Positions 10,490 through 20,822 of a stretch of DNA of 64,000 nt are shown here, in pieces; the first letter of the stretch is position 1, and every line of letters begins with the position of its first letter. Origin of the DNA: Agaribacter marinus (lineage in GTDB: Bacteria > Pseudomonadota > Gammaproteobacteria > Enterobacterales > Alteromonadaceae); assembly GCF_030160655.1 (NCBI RefSeq), contig NZ_BSOT01000005.1:1135546-1199545 (forward strand), read 5' to 3'. The position numbers and the translations under genes are program-made. Below the pieces are notes generated by a model. The model searched no databases. It was not told where the DNA came from and worked only from the letters and a program-made list of their open reading frames with translations.

Positions 10490-11719
10490 GTGAGCAATCG
10501 CGTCGCACACTCCCCTTCTCAATACACACAATTTACGCGTCACCAAATACTTTCTAGAATCATACTAATTCTATGTTCGATTGTTTCAATTCAATCACTT
10601 AAATTAGCATGGTTTAATGAACACCATACGCACTTGGTCAACATGCTAATACATCTTGTCGGCTTTTTAGCTTGTTGGGCATTATTACAACAAGGGCTAT
10701 TTAAGATAGCTCGCACTCTATTGTTTTCTTTATATATCAGTTATATAGGTGTTGCCTGTTACCTCTGGCAATTAAACCTCAACTTACAGTACTTCTACCT
10801 ATTGGCAATATTCATTGCAAGTTTACTTTATAAAAAGCATGAATCGAACGAGTTTTACTGTGTGTTAGCGCTGCTCTTAAGCTGCTTTGTTTATTTTCAT
10901 TTAAGTGTCGATCCCCTTTCAACTAACAAACCTAATTTAGTGCATTTAGCCGCAATCAATAGTTTCACTCTCATGCTATCTTGCGTCGCTTGTGCATTTC
11001 ATTTGCGCTTTATGATTAACGCCAATTGGCAATCATTGCAACAACACAACAATCAACGGAAATACATTGTCGACAAACTTATTCCAATAAGTTTTCAATC
11101 GGGTTTATCTGAATTAAGCGGCGCTGCTAAGCCAAGCTTAGACGCCCCGACGACGAGCAATATGCAGGCGAACTATTGTAGTGTCGGATATATCGACTTT
11201 GTAAACTCGACAAATTTAATTCACAGTATTGGAGAACAAAAAGCACTCACACATTTTCAGCAACTATTTGTCGCTTTTGACCATGAAACACAAAAATACA
11301 ACGCGCACCGAGTAAAAACCAATGGAGACCAATACATATTCGTTATCGGCCTAAACCAAAATATTGACGACGGGACGAATTGTAAAACACAGGCAATAGA
11401 TGCTTGCAAACTCAGTGCAGCCCTGCAAGGTATTGTAAATTCATCGCCATACTATCCTGACCTGAATTGCAGAATAGGTATTGGCAGCGGTATCATTTAC
11501 GCAGGTGTTATTAATCCCGCTCATCCAAATTTCGATATCTGGGGAGAGACGGTTATTCGAGCCGCTAGATTAGAAGCCTATGCCCAAGCTGGAGAGGTTT
11601 TAGTGGATAAAAACACACATCAATTGAGTGAAAGTGATATTAAATTTAATGCCTTAAATAAAGTTGAACTTAAAGGCTTAGGGTTGACTGAGTTTTCATC
11701 TTTTGCTCATTCGGAGTGA
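10490..11719 (+). CDS. Membrane-anchored class III adenylate/guanylate cyclase, variant active site
   Basis: About 409 residues. The first ~180 residues carry around six hydrophobic segments, then a linker and a C-terminal class III cyclase domain (from about residue 236 of the longest frame). Both metal Asp residues are visible (GYIDFVNST and KTNGDQY), with the Lys of KTNGD and the Asp of NFDIWG, a pair that points to ATP rather than GTP. In the transition-state segment, WGETVIRAARLE, the usual Asn of 'TVN.A.R' is Ile while the Arg is kept. GGAAGAG before the GTG at 10490 supports this start; ATG at 10475 and TTG at 10466 are alternatives. It follows purB by about 40 bases. Activity is uncertain because of the Asn loss. 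Confidence 0.8.
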   Translation: MSNRVAHSPSQYTQFTRHQILSRIILILCSIVSIQSLKLAWFNEHHTHLVNMLIHLVGFLACWALLQQGLFKIARTLLFSLYISYIGVACYLWQLNLNLQYFYLLAIFIASLLYKKHESNEFYCVLALLLSCFVYFHLSVDPLSTNKPNLVHLAAINSFTLMLSCVACAFHLRFMINANWQSLQQHNNQRKYIVDKLIPISFQSGLSELSGAAKPSLDAPTTSNMQANYCSVGYIDFVNSTNLIHSIGEQKALTHFQQLFVAFDHETQKYNAHRVKTNGDQYIFVIGLNQNIDDGTNCKTQAIDACKLSAALQGIVNSSPYYPDLNCRIGIGSGIIYAGVINPAHPNFDIWGETVIRAARLEAYAQAGEVLVDKNTHQLSESDIKFNALNKVELKGLGLTEFSSFAHSE

Positions 11720-11767
11720 GTGAGCAAATGCTTAGTTATGAGCTTATACACGAAGATTTACAATATT

Positions 11768-11789
11768 CGCCCAGATCATATACTGGGCG
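11768..11789. terminator. Hairpin between convergent cyclase and kdsA genes
   Basis: CGCCCAG, 8-base loop, CTGGGCG: a perfect 7-bp stem just between the two stop codons. There is no T run on either side, so it is at best a weak or factor-assisted terminator. Confidence 0.45.
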
Positions 11790-11805
11790 TAGATAACGCC
11801 ATGTG

Positions 11806-12660
<855 letters not shown>

Positions 12661-12664
12661 TTAA

Positions 12665-13030
12665 TTAAAATAAACTGTTTTTTGAAATAGCGACGCTTGC
12701 TGTAACGGCTAGCCATACGATAGCGCTGATTAAGCCCACTACTCGCATCATGTTGTTTCTTGCCCATTTAAGCGCAAACGACACAGACAGCACATACAAC
12801 ACAAAACCTAAGGCTTTTGATGCCAGCCATTTATGATCATACGCCCCTACTTGGACAATCATAGTTACCGCCGTGATGATGGCGATGGTGTATAGAATGT
12901 GTGGAAGTATTTTTAGCCACTTTTTTTGAGCAAACGGTAATTTGAACATTATTGCTGCAAACGCCACAAAAAAGATCACTAAAGACAAAACCATGGACGT
13001 TTGGTGAAGGTGTTTCAACATCATGTACAT
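12665..13030 (-). CDS. sirB2: SirB2 family membrane protein
   Basis: 121 residues with about four hydrophobic segments (around residues 10-28, 40-60, 70-88 and 95-113). The start MMLKHLHQTSMVLSLVIFF matches SirB2 (YchQ) proteins, which sit between prmC and kdsA in gammaproteobacteria. No biochemical role is established. The sirB1 gene that usually lies between sirB2 and kdsA is absent here: only 13 bases separate the two genes. AGGA lies 6 bases before the ATG. Confidence 0.85.
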   Translation of the reverse strand: MYMMLKHLHQTSMVLSLVIFFVAFAAIMFKLPFAQKKWLKILPHILYTIAIITAVTMIVQVGAYDHKWLASKALGFVLYVLSVSFALKWARNNMMRVVGLISAIVWLAVTASVAISKNSLF

Positions 13031-13084
13031 TGTAAATCCTTATTTTTATATTTCTTATATATTCAATGTATAAATACTAGCATT

Positions 13085-13963
13085 TTAAATAAGTAGACCA
13101 CCAGTCACTCGGGGCTGAAGATTTAAATCACATTTGGTTTCAATTGACGAAAAACCATGTTTAGAGAAGAGTGTTTGCACTGCATGTGCTTGTTCAAAGC
13201 CATGTTCAATCAACAGCCAACCTTTTGAATTCAAGTGCAAAGGCGCTTGTTCGACGATTTTTTGAATATCAGCCATACCATTGTTTTCTGCTATCAATGC
13301 CGAATGTGGTTCAAAACGCAAATCTCCTTGCCTTAGATATTTGCTATCAGGCTCGACATAAGGCGGGTTGCTCACTATCAGATCAAATGCCTTTGGTGTT
13401 TCGGTTTCTAGTACAGAAAACCAGTCACTCTGCACAAAACTGACGGACAGTTTGTTCATTGCAGCATTTTGCTTAGCTAAGGCAACGGCTCCCTCGATAC
13501 GGTCGAGACCTGTTACCTGCCAACGAGGTCGCTCTTTGGCAATAGCTAGCGCAATTGCACCAGTGCCAGTACCTAAATCTAATACTTGTGGCTGCTCAGC
13601 TATATTGAGGTTAATCGCCCACTCGACCAATGTTTCCGTATCCGCTCGGGGAATCAGTGTATGTTCGTTGGACAATAAATCTAAGGTCCAAAATCCTGTT
13701 TTGCCAAGTATATAGGCGACTGGCCTACCCTCACTACGCTGTTGAATGAAAGAAAAGTAGGTATCCTGAAGCGCATCAGGCAATAAATCATCCGACGCAA
13801 GTATGTATTGTGCCGGGCTAATATCGAGCAAGGACTGCATTAGCAATTTTGCTTCAAATACTGCATCTTGCAATGCGACCGAGTGCTCGCCTTGTGCTTG
13901 CGGCATTTGTTGCGCCTTTAACAGAATATCTTTGCCGCGCGCGACAGCTTCTCTAATTAGCAT
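13085..13963 (-). CDS. prmC: Release factor glutamine methyltransferase PrmC
   Basis: 292 residues. N-terminal helical domain (residues 1-90) that docks on release factors, then a Rossmann SAM-binding fold: QVLDLGTGTGAIALAIA is motif I and DLIVSNPPYVEPDS carries the NPPY motif that holds the target glutamine. It N5-methylates the Gln of the GGQ motif in RF1 and RF2. Directly follows prfA, its substrate's gene, with about 20 bases between. Confidence 0.95.
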   Translation of the reverse strand: MLIREAVARGKDILLKAQQMPQAQGEHSVALQDAVFEAKLLMQSLLDISPAQYILASDDLLPDALQDTYFSFIQQRSEGRPVAYILGKTGFWTLDLLSNEHTLIPRADTETLVEWAINLNIAEQPQVLDLGTGTGAIALAIAKERPRWQVTGLDRIEGAVALAKQNAAMNKLSVSFVQSDWFSVLETETPKAFDLIVSNPPYVEPDSKYLRQGDLRFEPHSALIAENNGMADIQKIVEQAPLHLNSKGWLLIEHGFEQAHAVQTLFSKHGFSSIETKCDLNLQPRVTGGLLI

Positions 13964-13984
13964 CGAGCGTACGCCCCCTGCTTC

Positions 13985-15076
13985 TTATTGCCCATCGCCT
14001 GAAAGTGCGGCTAGTAAGTCCGCTTGATGCTCTTGACGAATTGGATCAGCTAAGGCTGCCAAGTCACCCGCAATCACGTCATCTAATTTATACAGGGTTA
14101 AGTTAATTCTATGGTCAGTCACACGACCTTGCGGAAAATTATACGTGCGAATACGCTCTGAGCGGTCACCGCTTCCAACGAGTGAACGGCGTGTACTTGC
14201 TTCTTCAGCGTCACGCTTGTCTTGCTCTAGTTGGTTTAAGCGCGCTTGCAGCACTGACATCGCCTTAGCGCGGTTTTTGTGCTGACTACGTTCATCTTGA
14301 CATTCAACAACCAAGCCGGTTGGTAAGTGGGTTAAACGAATCGCAGAATCGGTTTTGTTAACGTGCTGCCCACCAGCCCCAGAAGCTCTAAACGTATCTA
14401 TACGCAAGTCACCAGAATTTATTTCGATTGCCTCTGATTCAGGAATTTCGGGCAAAACGGCAACCGTACATGCTGACGTATGAATACGCCCCTGAGACTC
14501 TGTTTCAGGCACGCGCTGTACCCGGTGACCGCCGGATTCAAATTTCAAAATACCATATGCGCCATCGCCAGAAACATTGGCAATAACCTCTTTGTATCCT
14601 CCATGTTCACCTTCATTAGCGCTCATAAGCTCTACGCGCCAGCCTTTACTTTCAGCATAACGTGAATACATTCTAAATAAATCACCGGCAAAAATACCTG
14701 CTTCATCGCCACCTGCCCCCGCCCGAATTTCAAGAAAACAACTGTTATCGTCATTCGGGTCTTTTGGCAACAATAAGACTTGTAAGGACGTATCCAAGTT
14801 TTCAAGGTTTGCTTTTGCTACCTTTAATTCTTCTTGCGCCATTTCACGCATTTCAGCATCGTCTTCTTGTAACATTTCATTCGCAGACTCAAGGTCTTCC
14901 TGCGCCTGTTTATACTCACCAAATTGTTTGACGACTTCTTCTAGCTGCGAATATTCTTTTGACAAAGCCTTAAATCGATTTTGATCACCAATAACGTCTG
15001 GATCACCTAATAGTGCCTGTACTTCTTCAAAACGCTCAACCAATGTTTCAAGTTTGTATATAACAGAGTCTTTCAT
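13985..15076 (-). CDS. prfA: Peptide chain release factor 1
   Basis: 363 residues, full RF1 length. GGQ motif in [24 protein letters not shown] (peptidyl-tRNA hydrolysis). The stop-codon-reading tripeptide region contains [32 protein letters not shown], and the P-x-T equivalent 'RVPETE' fits RF1, which reads UAA and UAG. Second gene of the hemA operon, 15 bases after hemA. Confidence 0.96.
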   Translation of the reverse strand: MKDSVIYKLETLVERFEEVQALLGDPDVIGDQNRFKALSKEYSQLEEVVKQFGEYKQAQEDLESANEMLQEDDAEMREMAQEELKVAKANLENLDTSLQVLLLPKDPNDDNSCFLEIRAGAGGDEAGIFAGDLFRMYSRYAESKGWRVELMSANEGEHGGYKEVIANVSGDGAYGILKFESGGHRVQRVPETESQGRIHTSACTVAVLPEIPESEAIEINSGDLRIDTFRASGAGGQHVNKTDSAIRLTHLPTGLVVECQDERSQHKNRAKAMSVLQARLNQLEQDKRDAEEASTRRSLVGSGDRSERIRTYNFPQGRVTDHRINLTLYKLDDVIAGDLAALADPIRQEHQADLLAALSGDGQ

Positions 15077-15091
15077 TTATATCCTGTTTGT

Positions 15092-16363
15092 CTATTCGTC
15101 ATTATTGACGTTTTTATCATCAAGCATTAATCCGTTTTTTAATACGTCGATTGCGTCCATATTCTTCGATTGAATGCCTAACTGTATGGCTTTTGTTGGG
15201 CCATGCATTAACTGTTTAGATAACTTATTTGCCAGATTAGATAGCACCTCTGATGGGTTCTCTCCCTGCAAAAGCAAACTTTGGCTTTTTGCCAATAATT
15301 CTTCTGTCAGCAATTCTGCCTGTGTTCGGTAACTGCGAATTAAATCAACATGCTTAGCATGCTCTAGCCATTGCAAAAATTCCGCGGCCTTTTCATCAAC
15401 AAGTGCGCTCGCATGGGCTGCCGCTTGCTCTCTATTTGCTAAATTTTGAGAAATGATATCTTGTAAATCGTCTACCGTATACAAATACGCGTCATCTAAG
15501 GCTTCGACTTCCGTCTCAATATCACGTGGCACCGCTAAATCAATCAGTAACATTGGTTTATGTTTGCGTTGCTTCAGTGCAGTACTTACCATGCCGGTGC
15601 CAATCAAAGGTAGTGAGCTTGCAGTAGAGCTAATCACGACATCCGCACCAGCCAAATGTGAAGGTATCTGACTAATAGTAATAGCTTCACCATTGAGTTC
15701 GTTAGCGAGGCGTTGTGCATTTTCAAGTGTCCGGTTAGCCACCACAATACGCTTAACGCGTTGTTCTGACAGATGCCGACCAACTAATTCAATGGTTTCT
15801 CCCGCACCGACTAACAACACACTACTTTTTTCGATGGAAGAAAATATCTGCTTAGTAAGTTGTACGGCAGCAAAAGCAACAGACACGGCATTGGCTCCAA
15901 TGTCCGTTTGCGTGCGAACTTGTTTGGCCACTGCAAAGGTTGTTTGAAATAGTTTATTTAATTGCGTACCGACAGTACCTGCGCGCTTTGCTTCACCATA
16001 TGCTTGCTTTACTTGCCCTAAAATCTGGGGCTCACCCAATATTAGAGAATCAAGGCCGGACGCTACCTGCATTAAATGCGTGATCGTGCCTTCTGTATCA
16101 TGCTTGTATACATGTGGTAGCAAAGCATCTTTATCAACGCTATGAAAATCTGCTAACCAATTTTGCAGCGCATTTTCGTCTAAACCATTAGCAGCATATA
16201 TTTCTGTACGATTGCATGTAGACAAAATAACAATTTCTTGCTCACTGCCAGTATTCACAAAACTAGATAATGCCCGCATTAATTTATCGGGCGTAAACGC
16301 TACACGCTCCCGCAACGCGACAGAAGCAGAGTTATGATTAATCCCGATAGAAACGAACGGCAT
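15092..16363 (-). CDS. hemA: Glutamyl-tRNA reductase
   Basis: 423 residues. Starts MPFVSIGINHNSASVALRERVAF, and the catalytic Cys is in ILSTCNRTEIYA. NADPH-binding Rossmann domain shows LLVGAGETIELVGRHL. The C-terminal dimerisation helix region closes the protein. It reduces Glu-tRNA(Glu) to glutamate-1-semialdehyde, the first committed step of the C5 tetrapyrrole pathway. First gene of the minus-strand operon, divergent from lolB across about 200 bases. Confidence 0.96.
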   Translation of the reverse strand: MPFVSIGINHNSASVALRERVAFTPDKLMRALSSFVNTGSEQEIVILSTCNRTEIYAANGLDENALQNWLADFHSVDKDALLPHVYKHDTEGTITHLMQVASGLDSLILGEPQILGQVKQAYGEAKRAGTVGTQLNKLFQTTFAVAKQVRTQTDIGANAVSVAFAAVQLTKQIFSSIEKSSVLLVGAGETIELVGRHLSEQRVKRIVVANRTLENAQRLANELNGEAITISQIPSHLAGADVVISSTASSLPLIGTGMVSTALKQRKHKPMLLIDLAVPRDIETEVEALDDAYLYTVDDLQDIISQNLANREQAAAHASALVDEKAAEFLQWLEHAKHVDLIRSYRTQAELLTEELLAKSQSLLLQGENPSEVLSNLANKLSKQLMHGPTKAIQLGIQSKNMDAIDVLKNGLMLDDKNVNNDE

Positions 16364-16465
16364 GGAACTGATTGAAGGTACCTTTATCTAAAATCGTCGC
16401 ATTGTAGTAAAATACTGGGTATTTTAAAATAAAAGATTAACAAATGCTTGATAATGGAACATATT

Positions 16466-16499
16466 TTTTGTCATAAACACTATGTCTTTTGTCGTAAAC
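16466..16499. repeat. 13-bp direct repeat, 21 bp apart, between hemA and lolB
   Basis: TTTTGTCATAAAC at 16466-16478 and TTTTGTCGTAAAC at 16487-16499 match at 12 of 13 positions and repeat on a 21-bp (two helical turns) spacing, within the divergent hemA/lolB promoter region. This looks like a tandem protein-binding site; the regulator is unknown. Confidence 0.45.
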
Positions 16500-16564
16500 G
16501 TTACACCTTACATTAAACGAGAGAAAATGCAGAAACAACAAACAACAATAGTAAAGGAAGGCCA

Positions 16565-17176
16565 ATGACGAATAACACTGCATTGCGCAGTCTTTGTATA
16601 TTAGTATGCGTTTGGACGTTAGGTGCATGTGTGAGCAAACCAGATCTTAGTCAGCAGAGCATTGTTAGCAATCAACAGTCACTCCCAGCAAAGTGGCAAT
16701 TGTCCGGCAAGCTTGCCGTCATAACCCCTGAGGAAAGAAAAAGCGGTTATTTAAGTTGGCAGCAAGAAAATGCAACTTACACTATGTCACTCAACACCAT
16801 TGTTGGCTCAACCGTTGCGCGATTGGCGTATGATGGTCAAATAGCTACATTAGAAGCAGACGGCAAAGAATGGCAAGACACGTCGCCTAATCGATTGATT
16901 GTAGATATCACCGGGTGGTCAATTCCGGTCTCCTCCTTAGCTGTTTGGATGTCAGGCCAAGCTCAAATAAATGATACTATTTCGCGCTACGACAATGGTT
17001 TAATTAAAACACTCACCCCCAGTTGTTCGGGATGTGAAGTATGGCAAATAAGTTATGGCAGCTACGGTGAATTTGCATTAGCACAAGAGTCGTTGGTATT
17101 ACCTAGCAAATTAACGCTAAAAAATAGCATAGACGGCACACGCCTGATTATCCGAATAGATAAATGGAAAGGGTAG
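16565..17176 (+). CDS. lolB: Outer-membrane lipoprotein LolB
   Basis: 203 residues. A lipoprotein signal with lipobox LGAC (LVCVWTLGACVSKPDL) puts the mature Cys at about residue 22. LolB is the outer-membrane receptor that takes lipoproteins from LolA and inserts them. The AKWQLSGKLAVITPEERKSGYLSWQQ start of the mature part and the DITGWSIPVSSLAVWMSGQ segment match the half-open beta-barrel of the family. GGAAGG three bases before ATG is close but acceptable. Placement before ispE and prs is the usual gammaproteobacterial order. Confidence 0.93.
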   Translation: MTNNTALRSLCILVCVWTLGACVSKPDLSQQSIVSNQQSLPAKWQLSGKLAVITPEERKSGYLSWQQENATYTMSLNTIVGSTVARLAYDGQIATLEADGKEWQDTSPNRLIVDITGWSIPVSSLAVWMSGQAQINDTISRYDNGLIKTLTPSCSGCEVWQISYGSYGEFALAQESLVLPSKLTLKNSIDGTRLIIRIDKWKG

Positions 17177-17180
17177 TAAA

Positions 17181-18029
17181 TTGAACGTAACATGGTTGCC
17201 CTCACCGGCCAAAATTAACCTTTTCTTGCATATTTGCGGCCGTTATGAAAATGGCTATCACCAATTGCAAACTTTGTTTCAACTTTTAGATGTGGGTGAT
17301 GAAATCGGTATTGAAGTCAATTCAACAGGCAAACTATCGATGACCACCCTGATGCCTGGTATCCCAGAAGACGATAATCTTATAATAAAAGCCGCTAAGA
17401 CATTACAAAACTATACCAAGGTGTCGCAAGGTGCGTCTTTTCATGTCAAAAAACAGTTACCAATGGGAGGGGGTATTGGTGGTGGCTCATCTAACGCAGC
17501 CACGGTGTTACTTGGCTTAAATAAGTTATGGCGACTTAATTTACCTATAGATACTCTACTCCCGATTGCCGCCTCATTAGGTGCAGATGTACCGGTATTT
17601 ATAAAAGGGCAAACCGGCTTTGCAGAAGGTATTGGCGAAAAAATCATCCCGGTAAAGACATCCGACAAGTGGTTTTTAGTCGCCAATCCCGGCGTACATG
17701 TAAGCACGTCAGAAGTGTTTCAACATCCTGATTTACCTAGGAATACTCCGCTTATCTCTTACGACAAATATACGTACAAGCACACTCAGAATGATTGCCA
17801 GGAACTAGTGTGTAATCTGCAACCTAAGGTTGCAAAATTATTACAGTGGTTGGTACACTACGCACCGTCGAGAATGACGGGTACGGGAGCGAGTGTTTTT
17901 GCAATGTTTTCGACAGAAGCAGAAGCCCATCATGTACTCCGACAACTACCAGATGAATTTACAGGTTTTGTCGCAAAAGGCACTCAACAGTCTATTTTGC
18001 ATACACAACTTGAAGGTATTCTTAGGTAA
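17181..18029 (+). CDS. ispE: 4-diphosphocytidyl-2-C-methyl-D-erythritol kinase
   Basis: 282 residues, TTG start (MNVTWLPSPAKINLFLHI). GHMP kinase: KKQLPMGGGIGGGSSNAATVL is the phosphate-binding motif, with the PSPAKINL lysine at the start and MTGTGASVFAMF at the C-terminus. It phosphorylates CDP-ME in the MEP route to isoprenoids. Four bases after lolB, so translationally linked. All catalytic segments are present. Confidence 0.95.
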   Translation: MNVTWLPSPAKINLFLHICGRYENGYHQLQTLFQLLDVGDEIGIEVNSTGKLSMTTLMPGIPEDDNLIIKAAKTLQNYTKVSQGASFHVKKQLPMGGGIGGGSSNAATVLLGLNKLWRLNLPIDTLLPIAASLGADVPVFIKGQTGFAEGIGEKIIPVKTSDKWFLVANPGVHVSTSEVFQHPDLPRNTPLISYDKYTYKHTQNDCQELVCNLQPKVAKLLQWLVHYAPSRMTGTGASVFAMFSTEAEAHHVLRQLPDEFTGFVAKGTQQSILHTQLEGILR

Positions 18030-18122
18030 TAGTCAACACCTAAAGACGTTACATTAATTTTCAATGTTTGCCTTACGCCAAATCAGACAACATTGATTCA
18101 ATATTGCACTGAGGAATATCTT

Positions 18123-19070
18123 GTGCCAGATATGAAGCTATTTGCAGGAAATGCTGTTCCTGAACTTGCTCAAAAAGTCGCCGAACGTCTATACACTAAA
18201 CTTGGAAATGCCAGTGTAGGTCGCTTTAGTGACGGCGAAATTTGTGTTGAAATCCATGAAAACGTGCGTGGTTCTGACGTTTTCATTATCCAATCAACAT
18301 GTGCCCCCACAAACGATAACTTAATGGAACTGATTGTCATGATAGATGCTTTTAGACGCGCATCTGCTGGCAGGATTACCGCTGTTATCCCTTATTTTGG
18401 CTATGCCAGACAAGACCGTCGTGTTCGTAGTGCCCGTGTACCAATCACCGCACGTGTTGTTGCTGATTTCTTATCAAGCGTCGGTGTGGACAGAGTACTT
18501 ACCGTTGATTTACATGCTGAACAGATCCAAGGATTCTTTGATGTACCGGTAGACAATGCCTTTGGTACGCCAATCTTACTTGACGATATGTTTAAGCGTG
18601 ACTTTACGTCACCCGTAGTAGTATCGCCAGATATTGGCGGTGTTGTTAGGGCGCGTGCCACAGCTAAATTATTGAATGACGCTGATCTTGCCATTATCGA
18701 TAAACGTCGCCCTAAAGCAAACGTTGCTCAGGTAATGAACATTATTGGGGATGTAAATGACCGCGACTGTATCATTGTAGACGATATGATTGATACGGGT
18801 GGTACACTTGCAAAAGCGGCGGAAGCACTTAAAGAACATGGCGCAAAACGGGTGTATGCATATGCAACCCATGCAATATTTTCGGGAGATGCCGCGAAGA
18901 ATTTGGAAGAATCTGTTATTGATGAAATTATCGTCACCGACAGTATTCCGTTCTGTAAAGAAATCCAAAAGCTTGAGAAAGTAAAGATGTTAACGCTGTC
19001 GGAAATGTTGGCCGAGACAATACGTCGTATCAGTAATGAAGAATCTATCTCTGCAATGTTTGAATACTAA
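18123..19070 (+). CDS. prs: Ribose-phosphate pyrophosphokinase (PRPP synthase)
   Basis: About 315 residues from the GTG at 18123 ([17 protein letters not shown]), with GAGG 8 bases upstream; the same GTG start is used in E. coli. Motifs: [28 protein letters not shown] (ATP loop), the [12 protein letters not shown] stretch and the PRPP-binding [11 protein letters not shown]. Makes PRPP from ribose-5-P and ATP for nucleotide, His and Trp synthesis. An in-frame ATG at 18093 would add 10 residues not found in the family. A terminator follows, and the usual next gene, rplY, appears only 31 kb later. Confidence 0.95.
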   Translation: MPDMKLFAGNAVPELAQKVAERLYTKLGNASVGRFSDGEICVEIHENVRGSDVFIIQSTCAPTNDNLMELIVMIDAFRRASAGRITAVIPYFGYARQDRRVRSARVPITARVVADFLSSVGVDRVLTVDLHAEQIQGFFDVPVDNAFGTPILLDDMFKRDFTSPVVVSPDIGGVVRARATAKLLNDADLAIIDKRRPKANVAQVMNIIGDVNDRDCIIVDDMIDTGGTLAKAAEALKEHGAKRVYAYATHAIFSGDAAKNLEESVIDEIIVTDSIPFCKEIQKLEKVKMLTLSEMLAETIRRISNEESISAMFEY

Positions 19071-19099
19071 ATGTATTGGTAACTAACAGAGACTAATAG

Positions 19100-19135
19100 A
19101 ACCGCATGGGGTATTTGAACTTATGCGGTTTTTTT
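19100..19135 (+). terminator. prs terminator
   Basis: AACCGCAT, 15-base loop, ATGCGGTT, then TTTTTT. The 8-bp stem and T run make a good rho-independent terminator. It marks the left edge of the glycan island. Confidence 0.88.
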
Positions 19136-19225
19136 ATGCCTGATGTAATACAACTTAGCCTAGGTGGACATATATTAGCACTTGAATATATAGCCCTTAT
19201 TTTAGCCAAATTAAGTGACTGAAAG

Positions 19226-19621
19226 ATGAATAAATGTTTTGTAGCAATGTTGATACTGCTTTTTTCAGTGATGATAAATGCCTGTGGTTCAAGTACAAAA
19301 AATAATGAAAACAATACCGACGAAAATCATACGGATATAGCAATGCAGCTGCCCTCTATAGATATAATCAAACTAAAAGGCAAGATTGAATATAAACACT
19401 TTGAAGGCGGATTTTACGCATTTATTGATAGCAAAGGCAGTAAATATACCCCTATCAACCTCGATAAATCATTTAAAAAAGATGGCTTAAAAGTGCATAT
19501 TGTCGCGCAGAGAAATTTAGACATTTATACGACGACGCAATTTGGTGAAGCGATAAAAATCATACAAATTGATTTAATAGATAGCGATGACGAAAGAATT
19601 AATACAACTAAGGATCGCTAA
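19226..19621 (+). CDS. Small lipoprotein with a compact beta-rich (OB-like) domain
   Basis: 131 residues. Lipobox is INAC (MLILLFSVMINACGSS), giving a lipid-anchored protein with an Asn/Glu/Thr linker. The mature domain runs KLKGKIEYKHFEGGFYAFIDSK, then YTPINL and KKDGLKVHIVAQ, ending in AIKIIQIDLID: a five-stranded pattern reminiscent of small OB-fold domains with a 'GG-F-Y-x-I' and 'Y-P-I-N-L' core. I do not recognise a defined function. It is the first gene of the inserted region, between the prs terminator and nagB-II; there is no sign that it is cotranscribed with nagB-II (143-base gap). Confidence 0.7.
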   Translation: MNKCFVAMLILLFSVMINACGSSTKNNENNTDENHTDIAMQLPSIDIIKLKGKIEYKHFEGGFYAFIDSKGSKYTPINLDKSFKKDGLKVHIVAQRNLDIYTTTQFGEAIKIIQIDLIDSDDERINTTKDR

Positions 19622-19680
19622 ATTTACTAATCGTATAACGCTCCCTCCAACAAATGATATGTCAGGCAAATTAGTACCCA

Positions 19681-19707
19681 TTTTATGACACATTTTTGTT
19701 CATAAAA
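19681..19707 (+). promoter_or_regulatory. Inverted repeat upstream of nagB-II (candidate operator)
   Basis: TTTTATGA and TCATAAAA form perfect 8-bp arms around an 11-base centre, with partial further symmetry (ACA/TGT). It lies about 60 bases before the nagB-II start. It differs from the TGYAAYCGGTTRCA sites of the mannoside arms, so nagB-II/nagP may answer to another regulator. Site identity is inference. Confidence 0.4.
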
Positions 19708-19764
19708 AACACTATTGCTGCTACCTTAGTAAGCCAATATATTTTATTTGATCGTGGAACATGA

Positions 19765-20763
19765 ATGACTAAAAGTATGATGGCACAAGAATCTGCTGAA
19801 AGCAGTGTTGCCATAAGCAACTTGCTTACACAAAATCAGCAAACGTTTACTCAACTCGCCCAATACCTCCAAGAAAATCCGCCGCTGGGAATCGTTATGA
19901 TTGGCAGAGGGACTTCGGATCATGCGGGTGTATTCGCCAAATACCTATTTGAAACTCAATGCGGTATCCCCGTATCCGCCGCAGCTCCCTCGGTAGCGAG
20001 TGTATTTGGTAAAACACTTTCATTACATGGTTTTTTGGCCATTGCGATTTCACAATCTGGGCAAAGTCCTGATATTGTTTCACAACTATCTGAAGCTAAA
20101 AAAGGCGGCGCATATTGTATTGCCATCGTCAATGATGATAGTTCCCCCTTAGCTAAGGTGTCAGATATAACGCTGTCGATGCATGCGGGAAAAGAGAAAG
20201 CGGTCGCAGCCACCAAAAGCTACCTATGCTCATTGGCTATGTTATTAGGCATAAACGCGTACTGGCAAAATGATACACAACTGCTGAAGGCACTTACCGG
20301 TCTTCCTGAACTATTGTGTAGTGCTGTTCTCGATGCGCAGCCATTACTTACCAATGATAGTTTTACACCACCAAATAGATGTATTGTGATCGGCAGAGGG
20401 TTTGGCTATGCAATTGCAAGAGAAGTCGCCCTAAAACTAAAAGAAGTGCTAGGTATTCAGGCTGAAGCATTTAGCAGTGCAGAATTCTTGCATGGACCGG
20501 TTACCTTGGCAGCTCAAAAACTTTTCGTTGTTTCTATTTCGCTCGACGATGCAACCGGTTACATCCATAAAAAAATTGTTAGAGACGTCGCGGAACGAGG
20601 CGCAAACGTCCTCACCTTATCTGCGGATACTGCGCCGCATTGCTTACTGCAACCACTATTAATAATGCAGCGCTTTTATTTAGATTTGGCGCAATTGGCG
20701 TCTACCAGAGGATTGAACCCAGACCAGCCGCCTGGCTTAAAAAAAATCACCGAAACTAAATAG
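19765..20763 (+). CDS. nagB-II: Glucosamine-6-phosphate deaminase, NagB-II type (double SIS domain)
   Basis: 332 residues with two SIS (sugar isomerase) domains, like the isomerase half of GlmS but without a glutaminase part. Seen: GRGTSDHAGVFAKYLFE, AISQSGQSPDIV, EKAVAATKSY (domain 1), IGRGFGYAIAREVALKLKE, EAFSSAEFLHGP (domain 2) and the C-terminal GLNPDQPPGLKKITET loop. NagB-II replaces the unrelated NagB in Shewanella-type GlcNAc pathways, turning GlcN-6-P into fructose-6-P and ammonia. The adjacent nagP-like transporter supports this over a GlmS-related frlB or agaS role. No nagA or nagK gene lies in the window. Confidence 0.85.
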   Translation: MTKSMMAQESAESSVAISNLLTQNQQTFTQLAQYLQENPPLGIVMIGRGTSDHAGVFAKYLFETQCGIPVSAAAPSVASVFGKTLSLHGFLAIAISQSGQSPDIVSQLSEAKKGGAYCIAIVNDDSSPLAKVSDITLSMHAGKEKAVAATKSYLCSLAMLLGINAYWQNDTQLLKALTGLPELLCSAVLDAQPLLTNDSFTPPNRCIVIGRGFGYAIAREVALKLKEVLGIQAEAFSSAEFLHGPVTLAAQKLFVVSISLDDATGYIHKKIVRDVAERGANVLTLSADTAPHCLLQPLLIMQRFYLDLAQLASTRGLNPDQPPGLKKITETK

Positions 20764-20786
20764 CGCCCGCTTTACGGGCGTTTATT
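20764..20786 (+). terminator. Hairpin between nagB-II and nagP
   Basis: CGCCCG, loop CTTTA, CGGGCG, followed by TTTATT. A strong GC stem with a short T run; it could reduce read-through into the transporter gene or protect the nagB-II message. Confidence 0.6.
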
Positions 20787-20822
20787 AAAGAATATGTAGT
20801 AAGAATTTAAGGAAATAGAGAA

